A stretch of DNA of 64,000 bases. Source: Actinospica acidithermotolerans. Its GTDB lineage: Bacteria > Actinomycetota > Actinomycetes > Streptomycetales > Catenulisporaceae. The notes beneath the pieces were generated by a model. The model did not search any database and had not been told where the DNA came from. It saw only the letters and a list, made by a program, of their open reading frames with translations. Position 1 is the first letter of the stretch, and every line of letters starts with the position of its first letter. The stretch covers positions 23,292 to 87,291 of the forward strand of contig NZ_JAGSOH010000015.1 in the NCBI RefSeq assembly GCF_018139625.1, written 5' to 3'. Shown here piece by piece: positions 17,841 to 27,236 of the stretch. Both the position numbers and the translations under genes were made by a program.

Positions 17841-19052
17841 GTGCACACCGAAGCATGCTCCGCGGTCGACGAGATCAACCTGCTCTCCGAACGTCCCGAG
17901 GAGCCGAACCTGCACTACGTCGAGGCGGCCCTGACCGGCAAGCTGGAGATGCCGCGGCTGCGCGAGGCGGTCGCCGCGGTGCTCGAGGCGCACCCCGCCG
18001 CCCGCGCCAGGATCGCCACCTCGTCACCCATGCGGCTGTGGACGCAGTGGGCCGTGCCCGGCATCGCGGAGACCGATCCGGTCCAGGACCGCGCCGCCGG
18101 CGGCCGCACCGACCTGACCGAGGCGCGCGAGGAGATATTCGCCACCGCGCTACCCGTGCGCACCGGGCCGCTGTTCCGCCTGCACGTGCTGCGCCAGCCG
18201 CGGGTGACGAACCTCATCCTGGCGGCCCACGCCGCCCGCTTCGACGCGTACTCCGCGCTCGGCCTGCTGCGCGCCATCGCCTCGGCGTACACCGGCGGCA
18301 AGGCCTCGGCCCCGCCGCACGACCAGGCGCCGCTGCTGCGCGGCAACTCCCGTCCGCCGCGCATCCAGGGCCCGCCGCTGCGCATCGAGCCCGGCCGCAC
18401 CCCCCAGGACGCCAAGGCGCCGAAGAGCGGCTACCACTTCCGCCATGTCGCCATGGACATGCGCGACCTGTCGAACGCCATCTCCTACTACGCCGACGCC
18501 TCGATCGAGGACGCCCTGCTGGCCGAGGTCGCGCGCGCCGTCTACGAGTGGAACGCCTCGAAGGGCAAAGGCTGGGGCCAGATCAGGGTCATGATGCCGA
18601 TCGACCGCAGGTCCGTGATGGACGAGACCCTGCAGATGGGCAACCTGGCCGCGTACGGCACCGTCGCCCTCGACCTCGCGGACATCGCCCAGAACCCGCT
18701 GCCCGCCGTCTCCGCGCAGACCAAGTGGCTGCGCAGGAACGCGGTGGAGCTCGACGGCGTGGCCCGCACCTTCGCCGAGCCCTGGGCCCCCTACGGCATC
18801 CGCAGGGCCCTGAAGATCCCCGTCGACCGCCGCACCGCCTCCCGCGTGCCCAGCACCATGCTCGCCAACCTCGGCGAGATCGACCAGCTCTGGTTCGGCG
18901 CCGTGCGCACCGGCGCCGTCTGGTACGCCCCGCCGGCTCCGCTGCCGATGGGCCTGGCAGTCGGCGCGATCGCGTACAACCGCCGCATGCACCTGACGCT
19001 GCGGTACCGGAGGGCGATGTTCACGACGCCGCCGTTCTGGGGGCGCGGGTGA
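17841..19052 (+). CDS. Condensation-domain-like (PapA/NRPS-C fold) protein with a broken HHxxxD motif
   Basis: 403 residues from GTG 17841. A GTG 93 bp upstream is also in frame, but the intervening sequence reads as promoter-like DNA. The N-terminus (DEINLLSERPEEPNLHYVEA) and the C-terminal latch region (TMLANLGEIDQLWFG, MGLAVGAIAYNRRMHLTLRY) follow the chloramphenicol-acetyltransferase-like fold of condensation and PapA acyltransferases. The active-site motif reads H130-A-A-R-F-D135: the first His and the Asp are kept, but the second, catalytic His is Ala. No carrier protein or NRPS/PKS gene is nearby. Likely an inactive or repurposed acyltransferase. Confidence 0.8.
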   Translation: MHTEACSAVDEINLLSERPEEPNLHYVEAALTGKLEMPRLREAVAAVLEAHPAARARIATSSPMRLWTQWAVPGIAETDPVQDRAAGGRTDLTEAREEIFATALPVRTGPLFRLHVLRQPRVTNLILAAHAARFDAYSALGLLRAIASAYTGGKASAPPHDQAPLLRGNSRPPRIQGPPLRIEPGRTPQDAKAPKSGYHFRHVAMDMRDLSNAISYYADASIEDALLAEVARAVYEWNASKGKGWGQIRVMMPIDRRSVMDETLQMGNLAAYGTVALDLADIAQNPLPAVSAQTKWLRRNAVELDGVARTFAEPWAPYGIRRALKIPVDRRTASRVPSTMLANLGEIDQLWFGAVRTGAVWYAPPAPLPMGLAVGAIAYNRRMHLTLRYRRAMFTTPPFWGRG

Positions 19053-19061
19053 GGTTCGCCC

Positions 19062-19808
19062 TCACAACCGCCGGTCGTTGGCCCACCTCGAGAGCTCGTA
19101 CCTGTTCGAGAGCTGCAGCTTGCGCAGGACCGAGGAGACGTGCGTCTCGACGGTCTTGACCGAGATGACGAGCTCGCGGGCGATCTCCTTGTAGGCGTAG
19201 CCGCGTGCGATCAGGCGGAGGACCTCGCGTTCGCGGGCGGTGAGGCGGTCTAGTTCCTCGTCCACGGAGGCGGCAGGGGCCGTGGTGGCGGGGGCCGCGC
19301 CGGAGAAGGCGTCCAGGACGAAGCCGGCCAGCTTCGGGGAGAACACGGCGTCGTTCTCGGCTACGCGCCTAAGCGCGTCGACGAGGTCGGTGCCGGAGAT
19401 GGACTTCGTGACGTAGCCGCGGGCGCCGGCGCGGATGACGCCGATGACGTCCTCGGCGGCGTCGGAGACGGACAGGGCCAGGAACCGCGTGTCCGCCGCC
19501 TTGCCGGGGCCGCCGCCGGTGAGCAGGCATTGGCGCAGCACCTCGACGCCGCCGCCCCCGGGGAGGTGCACGTCCAGCAGCACCACGTCGGGCCGCCGCT
19601 CGACGATGACGGCTACGGCGCTCGGCGCGTCGGCCGCCTCGCCGACGATCTCGACGGTGCCGCGGGCGGCCTCGTCCAGTTCCGCGCGCACGCCGGTGCG
19701 GAACAGCTTGTGGTCGTCGACCAGCACCACCCGGATCGGACGTGCGGTCGCGGCCGCGGCTGCCGCCACGACCGTGATCTCAGGACTCGACGACGCTTCG
19801 CTCTGCAC
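19062..19808 (-). CDS. LuxR/NarL-family response regulator
   Basis: 248 residues. A low-complexity N-terminus of about 24 residues precedes a receiver with D31-D32 and phospho-acceptor Asp at about 79 (VVLLDVHLPGGGG). The LuxR HTH occupies about 187-245 (LTAREREVLRLIARGYAYKEIA, VKTVETHVSSVLRKL). Its start overlaps the end of the upstream kinase gene by 29 bp, so the two are translationally linked. Confidence 0.95.
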   Translation of the reverse strand: MQSEASSSPEITVVAAAAAATARPIRVVLVDDHKLFRTGVRAELDEAARGTVEIVGEAADAPSAVAVIVERRPDVVLLDVHLPGGGGVEVLRQCLLTGGGPGKAADTRFLALSVSDAAEDVIGVIRAGARGYVTKSISGTDLVDALRRVAENDAVFSPKLAGFVLDAFSGAAPATTAPAASVDEELDRLTAREREVLRLIARGYAYKEIARELVISVKTVETHVSSVLRKLQLSNRYELSRWANDRRL

Positions 19809-21051
19809 CGGTGGACCTTTCCTCGTTCACATCGTTGCCGTTGCCCGCACCGCCGGCGCCCGGCTGCGGCACGCGCTTGGCCGTCAGACGCACCTCGGTG
19901 CCCTCGCCGGGCCCCGTGCGGATCTCGGCCTGGCCGCCGTGCCGGCGCATGCGGCCGAGGATCGACTCGCGCACGCCCATCCGGTCCGGGGCCACGGCGT
20001 CCGGGTCGAAGCCGGGGCCGCGGTCCTTCACGAACACCTCGACGCGGTCCTCCGCGAGCTCCGCGTAAACCGAGATCGGCGCTTCGGGTGCGTACTTCGC
20101 CGCATTGACCATAGCCTCCCGCGCGGCCGCGACGCACGCCTCCAGCTGCGCGTCGAGGGGCGCGTCGCCGACCGAGACGACGTCGAGGCGCGCCCCGTGG
20201 CGGTCTTCGACCTCGGCGGCCGCCGCGCGAATCGCCTCGGCGAAGCTCTCCGTCGCGGACTTGCGGGCACCGTAGAGCCATTCGCGCAGCTCGCGCTCCT
20301 GGGCGCGGGCCAGCCTGGCCACCTGCGCGGGGTCTTCGTGGTGACGCTGGATCAGGGTCAGGGTGTGCAGGACGGAGTCGTGCATCATCGCCGCCACCTC
20401 CGCGCGCTCCTGGGAGCGTGCGCGCTCGGTGCGCTCGTGCGCGAGGTCCCGCAGAATCCTGAGGAAGAACGGCAGGCCGATCAGGCCCGCGCCGACGAGC
20501 AGCGCGAGTGCGGCCAGCAGGGTGCGGCCGGTCTCGGCCCAGCTGTTGTTGCCGTCGGCTAGCGCGATCATGCCGCCGATCGCCACGGCGGCGCCGAGGC
20601 CCGCGCGTGCGAGGTGCGTCGTGGAGCGGGTGCGGGTCCTCGGTCCCTCGCCTGCGCGCTGCGCGTCGTCCGCCTGGCGCCACAGGACGGCGAGCCCCAG
20701 GGCGACGGCGGCGAGCGGGAGGATCGTGCGCCAGTCGGTCGGGTGGGTCGTGGGTACGCCGAACAGCAGGAGCAGGCCCAGCGCGACCAGTCCCAGCAGG
20801 ACGAGGCGCACCTGGCTGCGCGGTTCGGAGCGCTCCTGCTCGGGCACGTCGCCGAGCGGCACGAATATCCAGAACGCGGCGTAGGCCAGTACGCCAAGGC
20901 CGCTGACCCAGGTGAAGATCGCGAAGAGCGCGCGCACCAGCCACACGTTCACGCCGAGGTGCAGCGAAAGCCCCCGGCAGATACCGCCCGCGAGCCGTCC
21001 CTTGCGGGAGCGGCGCAGCCGGCGGGTGTCCTCGGGCAGGGGCGGCGACAT
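19780..21051 (-). CDS. Sensor histidine kinase with N-terminal PspC domain
   Basis: 423 residues from the ATG at 21051, preceded by GAGGGGG. A PspC domain lies at about residues 8-65 (GRLAGGICRGLSLHLGVNVWLVRALFAIFTWVSGLGVLAYAAFWIFVPL in pieces), with further membrane segments to about 190. Then come a HisKA_3 helix with MMHDSVLHTL and a HATPase domain (AMVNAAKYAPEAPI, KDRGPGFD, MGVRESILGRM). Such kinases sense envelope stress in actinobacteria. The gene is divergent from the PspC/toast-rack gene across 149 bp, which suggests a shared control region. Confidence 0.94.
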   Translation of the reverse strand: MSPPLPEDTRRLRRSRKGRLAGGICRGLSLHLGVNVWLVRALFAIFTWVSGLGVLAYAAFWIFVPLGDVPEQERSEPRSQVRLVLLGLVALGLLLLFGVPTTHPTDWRTILPLAAVALGLAVLWRQADDAQRAGEGPRTRTRSTTHLARAGLGAAVAIGGMIALADGNNSWAETGRTLLAALALLVGAGLIGLPFFLRILRDLAHERTERARSQERAEVAAMMHDSVLHTLTLIQRHHEDPAQVARLARAQERELREWLYGARKSATESFAEAIRAAAAEVEDRHGARLDVVSVGDAPLDAQLEACVAAAREAMVNAAKYAPEAPISVYAELAEDRVEVFVKDRGPGFDPDAVAPDRMGVRESILGRMRRHGGQAEIRTGPGEGTEVRLTAKRVPQPGAGGAGNGNDVNEERSTGAERSVVES

Positions 21052-21200
21052 CACCCCCTCATCGTCACACGTCCGCTCGCCGCCGGGCATCGGGGATTGA
21101 CCCGGACCCGTACCCTGAGAGCGCGGGCGGCGGAATCCAGGGTGCGATCAGGGCGCTGCCCGATGGTGCCGAGCGCCCCCGATCCAGAATCCTGGACACC

Positions 21201-22457
21201 ATGAGCGAAGAGACGACGAGAGGCCACGCCACGCGTGGCCCGCTGCGCCGGGACCGGCGCTCGAAGGTCATCGCGGGAGTGTGCGGGGGGCTCGGCCGTC
21301 ATCTGGACATCGACCCCGTCGTCTTCCGCATCCTGTTCGCGGTGCTCTCCTTCGTCGGGGGCATCGGCCTGCTGGCGTACGCAGCCGCATGGCTGTTCGT
21401 GGCGCAGGACGGCACCGACCGCTCGATCGTGCACCGGCTGCTGACGGGCAAGAATCCGCTGGTCGCCGTGCTGGCCACGGTCGGGCTGGTGCTGGGCGCG
21501 CTGATCTCGGCCCGGGCGCTGTTCAACGGCGTGTCGAACCTGTGGCCGATGTTCATGCTGGCGGCCGCGGTCGCCGCGGTGCTGATCTGGCGCGGCGACC
21601 TCAAGCTCGGCCGCGGCGAGAGCACGCGCGCCGTGCGGCAGCCGCCGACCTGGTGGCAGCAGCCGATGGAGGAATCGCAGGGCACGTCGACGGGCGGCGG
21701 GGAGCCGTCGGCCGCGCCCGGGTTCGCCACCGTCACGGGCGAGCCGCAGGACGCCCCGCCGCCCTTTCCCGGCGTCACGATGCCGACTGCCGCGGCGCCC
21801 GGGCGGGGGCGGCGGCGCGGCTACGGCGGACTGGTGCTCGCCAGCCTGCTCGCGGCGACCGGCGTGCTCGGCGTCCTGGACGCGGCCGGCCTGATCAGCC
21901 TCGGCTGGCTCTCCGGCGGCGCGCTGGTGCTGGTGCTGCTCGGCACGGGCATGGTGATCGGCGGCGTGTTCGGCAAGACGACCGCGCTGGTCCCGATCGG
22001 CCTCGTGGTGGCGATCCCGCTGATCGCGCTCGCCGCGATCGGGGTTCCGCTGCACGGGACGATCGGCGACGAGAACTGGGCGCCGCCCACCGCGTCCGCC
22101 GTGCAGCCCTCCTACCAGCTCGCGGTCGGCGACGGCACCCTGGACCTGTCCAACGTGACGCCGGGTGCCGGCAAGACGGTCGTCGTGACGGCGCAGGTCG
22201 GGGTCGGGCAGCTGGAGGTGACGGTGCCGGCGGACGTGACCGTGAAGGTCCGCAGCCACGCCGGAGCCGGCACGATCGCCGACCTCGACCAGCCGGGGCT
22301 GACCGACGGCCACGGCAGCTACGGCACGCGCCGGAACGACGGCGTGAACGTGGACAAGAACTTCACCGTGGCGTCGCAGGGCACGCCCCAGGGCACCATC
22401 GTGCTCGACCTGAGGGTCGGCGTCGGTGCCATCCACATCCAGACGGAGGGACCGTGA
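21201..22457 (+). CDS. PspC domain protein with C-terminal toast-rack/LiaF-like domain
   Basis: 418 residues. The PspC domain is near the N-terminus (SKVIAGVCGGLGRHLDIDP, about 16-70). Membrane segments follow at about 80-125, and after a Pro/Gly-rich cytoplasmic loop there are three more (about 212-285). The C-terminus is a beta-rich extracytoplasmic domain with repeating GTLDLSNV, VGVGQLEVTVP, GAGTIADLD and RVGVGAIHI motifs, typical of LiaF/DUF4097-like toast-rack sheets. It probably feeds envelope state to the divergent PspC kinase. Confidence 0.9.
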   Translation: MSEETTRGHATRGPLRRDRRSKVIAGVCGGLGRHLDIDPVVFRILFAVLSFVGGIGLLAYAAAWLFVAQDGTDRSIVHRLLTGKNPLVAVLATVGLVLGALISARALFNGVSNLWPMFMLAAAVAAVLIWRGDLKLGRGESTRAVRQPPTWWQQPMEESQGTSTGGGEPSAAPGFATVTGEPQDAPPPFPGVTMPTAAAPGRGRRRGYGGLVLASLLAATGVLGVLDAAGLISLGWLSGGALVLVLLGTGMVIGGVFGKTTALVPIGLVVAIPLIALAAIGVPLHGTIGDENWAPPTASAVQPSYQLAVGDGTLDLSNVTPGAGKTVVVTAQVGVGQLEVTVPADVTVKVRSHAGAGTIADLDQPGLTDGHGSYGTRRNDGVNVDKNFTVASQGTPQGTIVLDLRVGVGAIHIQTEGP

Positions 22458-22672
22458 TGACGGAGACGGAGACCGGGCGCAGGACCCGGCCGCGGTTCCG
22501 GCCGGACGCCGCGTCGATCACGGCGGGCCTGGTGTTCATCGGGATCGGCCTGGTGTACCTGCTCGCCGGGTCGGCGAGCCTGCAGGACGCGGCCCGCTGG
22601 ACCGGCTCGGTGCTGGTACTGGGGCTCGGCCTGGCCTGGGTGGTCGGCGCGATCACCCGGCGGCGGCGCTGA
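22457..22672 (+). CDS. Small two-helix membrane protein coupled to the PspC/toast-rack gene
   Basis: 71 residues. Its ATG overlaps the preceding stop (TGATG), so it is translationally coupled. A basic N-terminus precedes two membrane helices (about 20-40 and 48-66) and an RRRR tail. Probably an accessory part of the PspC envelope-stress unit. No specific family is visible. Confidence 0.8.
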   Translation: MTETETGRRTRPRFRPDAASITAGLVFIGIGLVYLLAGSASLQDAARWTGSVLVLGLGLAWVVGAITRRRR

Positions 22673-22682
22673 TCCGGCGGTA

Positions 22683-23924
22683 TCAGTACTCTTCCGCCGA
22701 GGCGATGTCCAGCGCGTAGTCGTCGGTCTCGAGGCCGGCGGCCGTGACGACGCGGACTATCCACGGACCCGGATCCACGTCGTAGGGGACGGGCACGGTG
22801 ATCGAGCTGTCCGTCGGGTTGCTGAAGCCGCCCTCGGGGCCGGGCACCAGCGGCACGTGGATGTGGATCGGCCCGAGCTTGACCACGATCCGGGCGAGCT
22901 GGTCCGGGTCGGCGGCGGCCGGGGGCACGAAGCCCAGGCCCCTGATCTCGATGTCGTCGCCCTGCCGGATCGGCCCGTCCAGGCCGCCCGGCGGGCGCAC
23001 CCGGACCACCGAGACGAGCACCGGCCGGCGCGCCTCGACCAGCCGGACCACGGCGTAGAGCACCGCGGCGGCCAGCGAGATCCACACCACGATCGCCGGG
23101 ATCGGCGGGAGCCCGTAAGGGTTCTTCGCCAGCCCGGCGATCAGGAACAGCGCCGCGGCCAGGTAGGACGGCAGCCAGACCGCCGAGGCGAGCGAGCCGA
23201 AGCCGGTCTCGTCCAGCACCAGGTCCCGCACCTGCGAGCGCTGGCCCGGCAGGTACGGCACCGCGCGGCGGCGCATCCGCATCGCGGCGACCGCGTTCGT
23301 GACGACCGAGACCAGTATCGGCACGGCGAGCAGGACCAGATACTCCCAGCGCGGGTGCGAGATCGCGTCGCCGACGGCGGAGCGCTCCGACGCGGTCCCG
23401 GCCGCGAAGTCCTCGACCGCGAAGTAGACCAGCGCCGTGCTCAGCGCCGCGCCCCAGAACAGGCCAAGCGCCTTCGCCGGGGAGAGCCGTCCGTCCGCGC
23501 CGACCATGAAGCACAGCACGCCGCCCACCTCGCTGTGCACCAGGCTCAGCCCGGTGATCAGCGCGGCCAGAGCTGCGAAGGCGAACAGCACCGCCGTATG
23601 CGGCAGCGTCCAGGATCCGGAGACCGGCAGCGTAGCCAGGTCGATCACCAGGACGAGCCCGAACAGCATCCAGCTGCCGCGCATCGTCCAGCGCCCGACG
23701 AGCGCCAGCCAGGCGGAGTTCTCGGCGCGCGCGGTGACCGCGAGCCGCTGCGCGCGGCGGGTCAGCTCATCGGATATCCACTGCCGCGCGCCGCTCTCCG
23801 AATGGGAGAGCGCGGCGGGCACACCCTCGTTCTGCGCGAATTCACGGCAGCGCTCGGCGAACTCGCTCAGCTCCCGTTCGTACTCCTGCCGCGCGCCGGC
23901 GTGGCTCTCCGGGCCTTGCACCAC
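22683..23924 (-). CDS. Polytopic membrane protein, unknown function
   Basis: 413 residues from a GTG at 23924, chosen because GGAGGGG lies about 10 nt upstream; an in-frame start 36 bp earlier lacks such a site. The N-terminal 80 residues form a charged helical cytoplasmic part (ARQEYERELSEFAERCREFAQ). About eight membrane segments follow (roughly 85 to 330). A soluble C-terminal beta-sandwich-like domain contains IRGLGFVPP, GPIHIHVPL and SITVPVPYDVDPGPWIVRVV. The gene ends 10 bp from the end of the convergent small membrane protein. The function is unknown. Confidence 0.8.
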   Translation of the reverse strand: MVQGPESHAGARQEYERELSEFAERCREFAQNEGVPAALSHSESGARQWISDELTRRAQRLAVTARAENSAWLALVGRWTMRGSWMLFGLVLVIDLATLPVSGSWTLPHTAVLFAFAALAALITGLSLVHSEVGGVLCFMVGADGRLSPAKALGLFWGAALSTALVYFAVEDFAAGTASERSAVGDAISHPRWEYLVLLAVPILVSVVTNAVAAMRMRRRAVPYLPGQRSQVRDLVLDETGFGSLASAVWLPSYLAAALFLIAGLAKNPYGLPPIPAIVVWISLAAAVLYAVVRLVEARRPVLVSVVRVRPPGGLDGPIRQGDDIEIRGLGFVPPAAADPDQLARIVVKLGPIHIHVPLVPGPEGGFSNPTDSSITVPVPYDVDPGPWIVRVVTAAGLETDDYALDIASAEEY

Positions 23925-23985
23925 CGCGAAATCCCCTCCACCGGCGACAGCTGGATACACCCCTTAGGGAGCTGAGATGCTACAC

Positions 23986-25563
23986 CTATTCCCACTCGAT
24001 GGTTGCCGGGGGCTTCGACGTCGCGTCGAGCACGACGCGGTTCACGCCGGGCACCTCGTTGGTGATCCGGGTGGAGATCCTCGCGAGCACCTCGTACGGC
24101 AGCCGCGTCCAGTCCGCGGTCATCGCGTCCTCCGAGGAGACCGGCCGCAGCACGATCGGGTGGCCGTAGGTGCGGCCGTCGCCCTGCACGCCCACCGAGC
24201 GCACGTCGGCGAGCAGCACGACCGGGCACTGCCAGATCTCGTCGTCCAGGCCGGCCGCGGTCAGCTCCTCGCGGGCGATCGCGTCCGCGTCGCGCAGCAG
24301 CTCGAGCCGCTCCTCGGTGACCTCGCCGACGATCCGGATGCCGAGGCCCGGGCCGGGGAAGGGCTGGCGCTGCACGATCTCGCGCGGCAGGCCGAGCTCG
24401 GCGCCGACCTTGCGCACCTCGTCCTTGAACAGCTTGCGCAGCGGCTCGATCAGCTTGAACTGCAGGTCCTCCGGCAGGCCGCCGACGTTGTGGTGCGATT
24501 TGATGTTCGCGGTGCCCGCGCCGCCGCCGGACTCGACGACGTCCGGGTAGAGCGTGCCCTGCACGAGGAACTCCACCGGCTCGCCCTCGGCCGCGGCCTC
24601 CGCCAGGATCTCCCGCTCGGCCTGCTCGAAGACGCGGATGAACTCGCGCCCGATGATCTTGCGCTTCTGCTCCGGGTCGCTGACGCCCTCGAGCGCGGCC
24701 AGGAAGCGGGCGCGCGCGTCCACGGTCTTGAGCGAGACGCCGGTGGCCGCGACGAAGTCGCGCTCGACCTGCTCGACCTCGCCCTTGCGCAACAGCCCGT
24801 GGTCGACGAAGACGCAGGTCAGCTGGTCGCCGACGGCGCGCTGCACGAGCGCGGCGGCCACCGCGGAGTCGACCCCGCCGGACAGCCCGCAGATCACCCG
24901 CCTGCCGCCGACCTGCTCGCGGATCGCGGCGACCTGCTCCTCGACCACGTTCTCGGTGGTCCACTCGGGCTTGATCCCGGCCGCGTGGTACAGGAAGTTC
25001 TCCAGCATCCGCTGGCCGAACTCGGAGTGCAGCACCTCGGGGTGGTGCTGGACGCCGTAGAGCCGGCGCTCGTCGTCCTCGAACGCGGCGACCGGCGTGC
25101 CGGCCGTGGACGCGGTGACCTTGAACCCGTCCGGCGCCGCCACGACCGCGTCGCCGTGCGACATCCACACGGTCTGCTGGGCCGGGCTGCCCTCGAACAG
25201 CGTCGAGGCGGTGTCCGAGACGGCGAGCGCGGTGCGGCCGTACTCCCGGGTGTTCGTGTGGTCGACGACGCCGCCGAGCGCCCGCGCCATGGCCTGGAAG
25301 CCGTAGCACATGCCGAACGTCGGCACACCGGAGCCGAACAGCTCGGCGCCGACGTTGGGCGCGCCCTCGGCGTACACCGACGAGGGGCCGCCGCTGAGGA
25401 TCACCGCGGCGGGCTTGCGCTCCAGGATCTGCTCGGCCGTCCACGTGTGCGGGACGATCTCGCTGTAGACCCGGGCCTCGCGCACGCGGCGCGCGATGAG
25501 CTGGGCGTACTGCGCACCGAAGTCGACGACCAGGACGAGGGGGGAGGTGGAGGCGTCATCCAT
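23986..25563 (-). CDS. guaA: GMP synthase (glutamine-hydrolysing)
   Basis: 525 residues, full length. It converts XMP, ATP and glutamine to GMP. The class I glutamine amidotransferase domain is at residues 1-200, with catalytic Cys in [10 protein letters not shown] and His/Glu in [11 protein letters not shown]. The PP-loop ATP pyrophosphatase domain has [11 protein letters not shown] (about 225), and the C-terminal dimerisation domain ends with the family hallmark [18 protein letters not shown] -10-like element lies 10 bp before the ATG, so the 5' leader is probably very short. Confidence 0.98.
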   Translation of the reverse strand: MDDASTSPLVLVVDFGAQYAQLIARRVREARVYSEIVPHTWTAEQILERKPAAVILSGGPSSVYAEGAPNVGAELFGSGVPTFGMCYGFQAMARALGGVVDHTNTREYGRTALAVSDTASTLFEGSPAQQTVWMSHGDAVVAAPDGFKVTASTAGTPVAAFEDDERRLYGVQHHPEVLHSEFGQRMLENFLYHAAGIKPEWTTENVVEEQVAAIREQVGGRRVICGLSGGVDSAVAAALVQRAVGDQLTCVFVDHGLLRKGEVEQVERDFVAATGVSLKTVDARARFLAALEGVSDPEQKRKIIGREFIRVFEQAEREILAEAAAEGEPVEFLVQGTLYPDVVESGGGAGTANIKSHHNVGGLPEDLQFKLIEPLRKLFKDEVRKVGAELGLPREIVQRQPFPGPGLGIRIVGEVTEERLELLRDADAIAREELTAAGLDDEIWQCPVVLLADVRSVGVQGDGRTYGHPIVLRPVSSEDAMTADWTRLPYEVLARISTRITNEVPGVNRVVLDATSKPPATIEWE

Positions 25564-25810
25564 GATGGGGACGATTCTACCGGCCGTCGGGGCGCTCCTT
25601 CGCCGGTGGACGGCCTGCGCCCCGCGCGCGGGCAGCGGCGGGGCGCAGGTCCTGGCGAATGGGCGGGGCCGTCGGGCAATCCGTCGCGAGGTCCCACAGC
25701 CGGGGCCGGCGACCGGACGCGCCGGACCCGAGCCGATCGCTCGGGATCCATTCAGCGGGGATAACGACCCAGCGGACCGCCGGTTACGCGCAACAGCGCC
25801 GGTGCGAGCC

Positions 25811-26257
25811 TCACACCCTCCCGCGGCCCAGTTCGAGCAGAGCCATCGCGACAGTCGTACCGGGGCGGCCCAGCTCGCGGGTGTAGCGGCCGATGACCTC
25901 GGTCTCCCGGCGCAGGTCGACGCGGCGGCCGCCGTCGGCCATTCGCGCGGCCTGGATCTCGGCGGACACCGCCATCCGCCGCCGGATCAGCGCGACGAGC
26001 TCGGCGTCGATGGCGTCGATCCGCTCCCGGCCGCCAGGCACGCCGTCGGGCGCGGGCGGCGCTGAGGGAGCGGGGACCGCGGCGGCCGGCTGCGGCGGGA
26101 CGGTATCCGTCGGCGCCGGGCCGCCCGCGGCGGGTGCGGCTGTGGGCGTCGCAGTCGCTACGGGTGCGGTGGCCGCGGGTGCGGCTGCGGGCGTCGCAGT
26201 CGCTACGGGTGCGGTGGCTGCGGGGACAGCTGCTGCGGGGACGGCGGTGTCTGCCAT
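25811..26257 (-). CDS. Chorismate mutase (AroQ type) with repetitive Ala/Pro leader
   Basis: 148 residues. The last 75 ([26 protein letters not shown], then [16 protein letters not shown]) match the helical AroQ chorismate mutase fold, which turns chorismate into prephenate for Phe and Tyr synthesis. The active-site Lys of the E. coli enzyme appears as Arg (QAARMADGG), common in actinobacterial members. The first 70 residues are low-complexity Ala/Pro/Thr built from a 45-bp tandem duplication and are unlikely to be part of the enzyme. Position next to guaA is shared with streptomycetes. Confidence 0.85.
   Translation of the reverse strand: MADTAVPAAAVPAATAPVATATPAAAPAATAPVATATPTAAPAAGGPAPTDTVPPQPAAAVPAPSAPPAPDGVPGGRERIDAIDAELVALIRRRMAVSAEIQAARMADGGRRVDLRRETEVIGRYTRELGRPGTTVAMALLELGRGRV
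26130..26219 (-). repeat. Two tandem 45-bp repeats inside the chorismate mutase leader
   Basis: Copies at 26130-26174 and 26175-26219 differ at only two positions and each encodes a 15-residue Ala/Thr/Val/Pro unit. The repeat length is a multiple of three, so the reading frame is kept. Confidence 0.8.
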
Positions 26258-26343
26258 GGGGCTCTCCTCGGTTCGGCGGTCGGCGGCCGGCGTTCCGCGA
26301 CCTACCCCGTCCCGGGGGGCTTTATCAGCATCGTGAGAAACGA

Positions 26344-26378
26344 CGGCGCCCCGGACCGGGGATCGGTCCGGGGCGCCG
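26344..26378 (-). terminator. Terminator hairpin after the Esx genes
   Basis: A perfect 14-bp stem (cggcgccccggacc / ggtccggggcgccg) with a 7-nt loop lies between the second Esx gene and the chorismate mutase start. On the minus strand it is followed by TCGTTTCTC, a modest U-rich tail. Confidence 0.65.
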
Positions 26379-26542
26379 TACGGGTCTCGGCTGAGCTCTC
26401 AGCGCGCGACGTCGTGGCCGGCCGGAACGATCCGGTGGCCATAGCTAAATCGACGGGCGCTCGTGCTCACGGGCGCAACCCTAGCAGCTCCACCCGCCGC
26501 ACCGTGCCGGAATCCGGCAGGAGGACGGCTCGCGGCGCGCTC

Positions 26543-26839
26543 CTAGCTCCAGGCCGCGGCGTTCGCGTTCTCGGTGGAGGTGTAGGCGTCGTGCGCGGCC
26601 TCGACGGCCTTGCCGATCGCCTGCAGCACCTGGTTGATGTCCGACTGGGCCTGGTCCCACTTGCGCTGCTGGACCTGGTAGTTCTCGGAGGCCTTACCCT
26701 GCCAGCTCGCGGCGATCGGGTTCAGCATCGACTTCAGGTCGTCCAGCTTCTGGTTCAGGTTGTTCGACGTCTGCTGGATGGTCTGCGCCGCGTTCGCCAG
26801 CTCGGCGAACGTCACGAGCATCATTCCGTCTTGCGCCAT
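26543..26839 (-). CDS. WXG100-family protein (EsxB/CFP-10-like)
   Basis: 98 residues, the typical length of Esx substrates of type VII secretion. There are two amphipathic helices with the central turn SWQG (about residue 45). The C-terminal tail YTSTENANAAAWS lacks an obvious YxxxD/E export signal in standard spacing. It lies 88 bp downstream of a second WXG100 gene in the same direction, so the two likely form a heterodimer. No ESX machinery (EccC, EccB, EccD, MycP) is in the window. Confidence 0.92.
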   Translation of the reverse strand: MAQDGMMLVTFAELANAAQTIQQTSNNLNQKLDDLKSMLNPIAASWQGKASENYQVQQRKWDQAQSDINQVLQAIGKAVEAAHDAYTSTENANAAAWS

Positions 26840-26927
26840 GGTTTTCTCCCCTCAAAGGTTTTACGCTTCGCCGCCGCACGGTCTCGACGGGACCGCGGGC
26901 GGAAGGTGGCCTCGACGGCCGGACGGC

Positions 26928-27236
26928 TTACTGCAGGCCGCTGAGCAGCTTCGAGATCGAAGACTGGTTCTGCTCTTCCGTGGCCTGGTAGTTCTTGTTG
27001 TTCGAATCGATGGCCTGGCCGATGGCGTCCAGAGCCTGGGTCAGCTTGGTGCCGTCGTCCTGGAAGCGCTGCATCAGCTGCTGGAAGGCCTGGTAGGCAG
27101 AGCCCTTCCAGGACGAGCCGAGCGGCTCGACGGCGCTCTGCAGGGAGCGCATCTCCGCCTGGATGTCCTGCACGGTCTGCTGGACGGCCTGAGCGGCCTT
27201 CGCCATATCGGCCGACGTAGTCGAAAAGCTAGACAT
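26928..27236 (-). CDS. WXG100-family protein (EsxA/ESAT-6-like)
   Basis: 102 residues in a helix-turn-helix hairpin with the WXG motif as SSWKGSAYQAF (about residue 43). The second helix ends in NYQATEEQNQSSISKLLSGLQ, where YQATEE fits the YxxxD/E type VII export signal. It is the first gene of the Esx pair. The 287-bp gap upstream holds the presumed promoter and the gabD2 terminator, with no other gene. Confidence 0.93.
   Translation of the reverse strand: MSSFSTTSADMAKAAQAVQQTVQDIQAEMRSLQSAVEPLGSSWKGSAYQAFQQLMQRFQDDGTKLTQALDAIGQAIDSNNKNYQATEEQNQSSISKLLSGLQ

Noticed and set aside
25564..25810. 247-bp gap between guaA and the chorismate mutase considered for a purine riboswitch
   Set aside because: None of the conserved purine or PRPP/ppGpp riboswitch blocks is present; nothing else was recognised.
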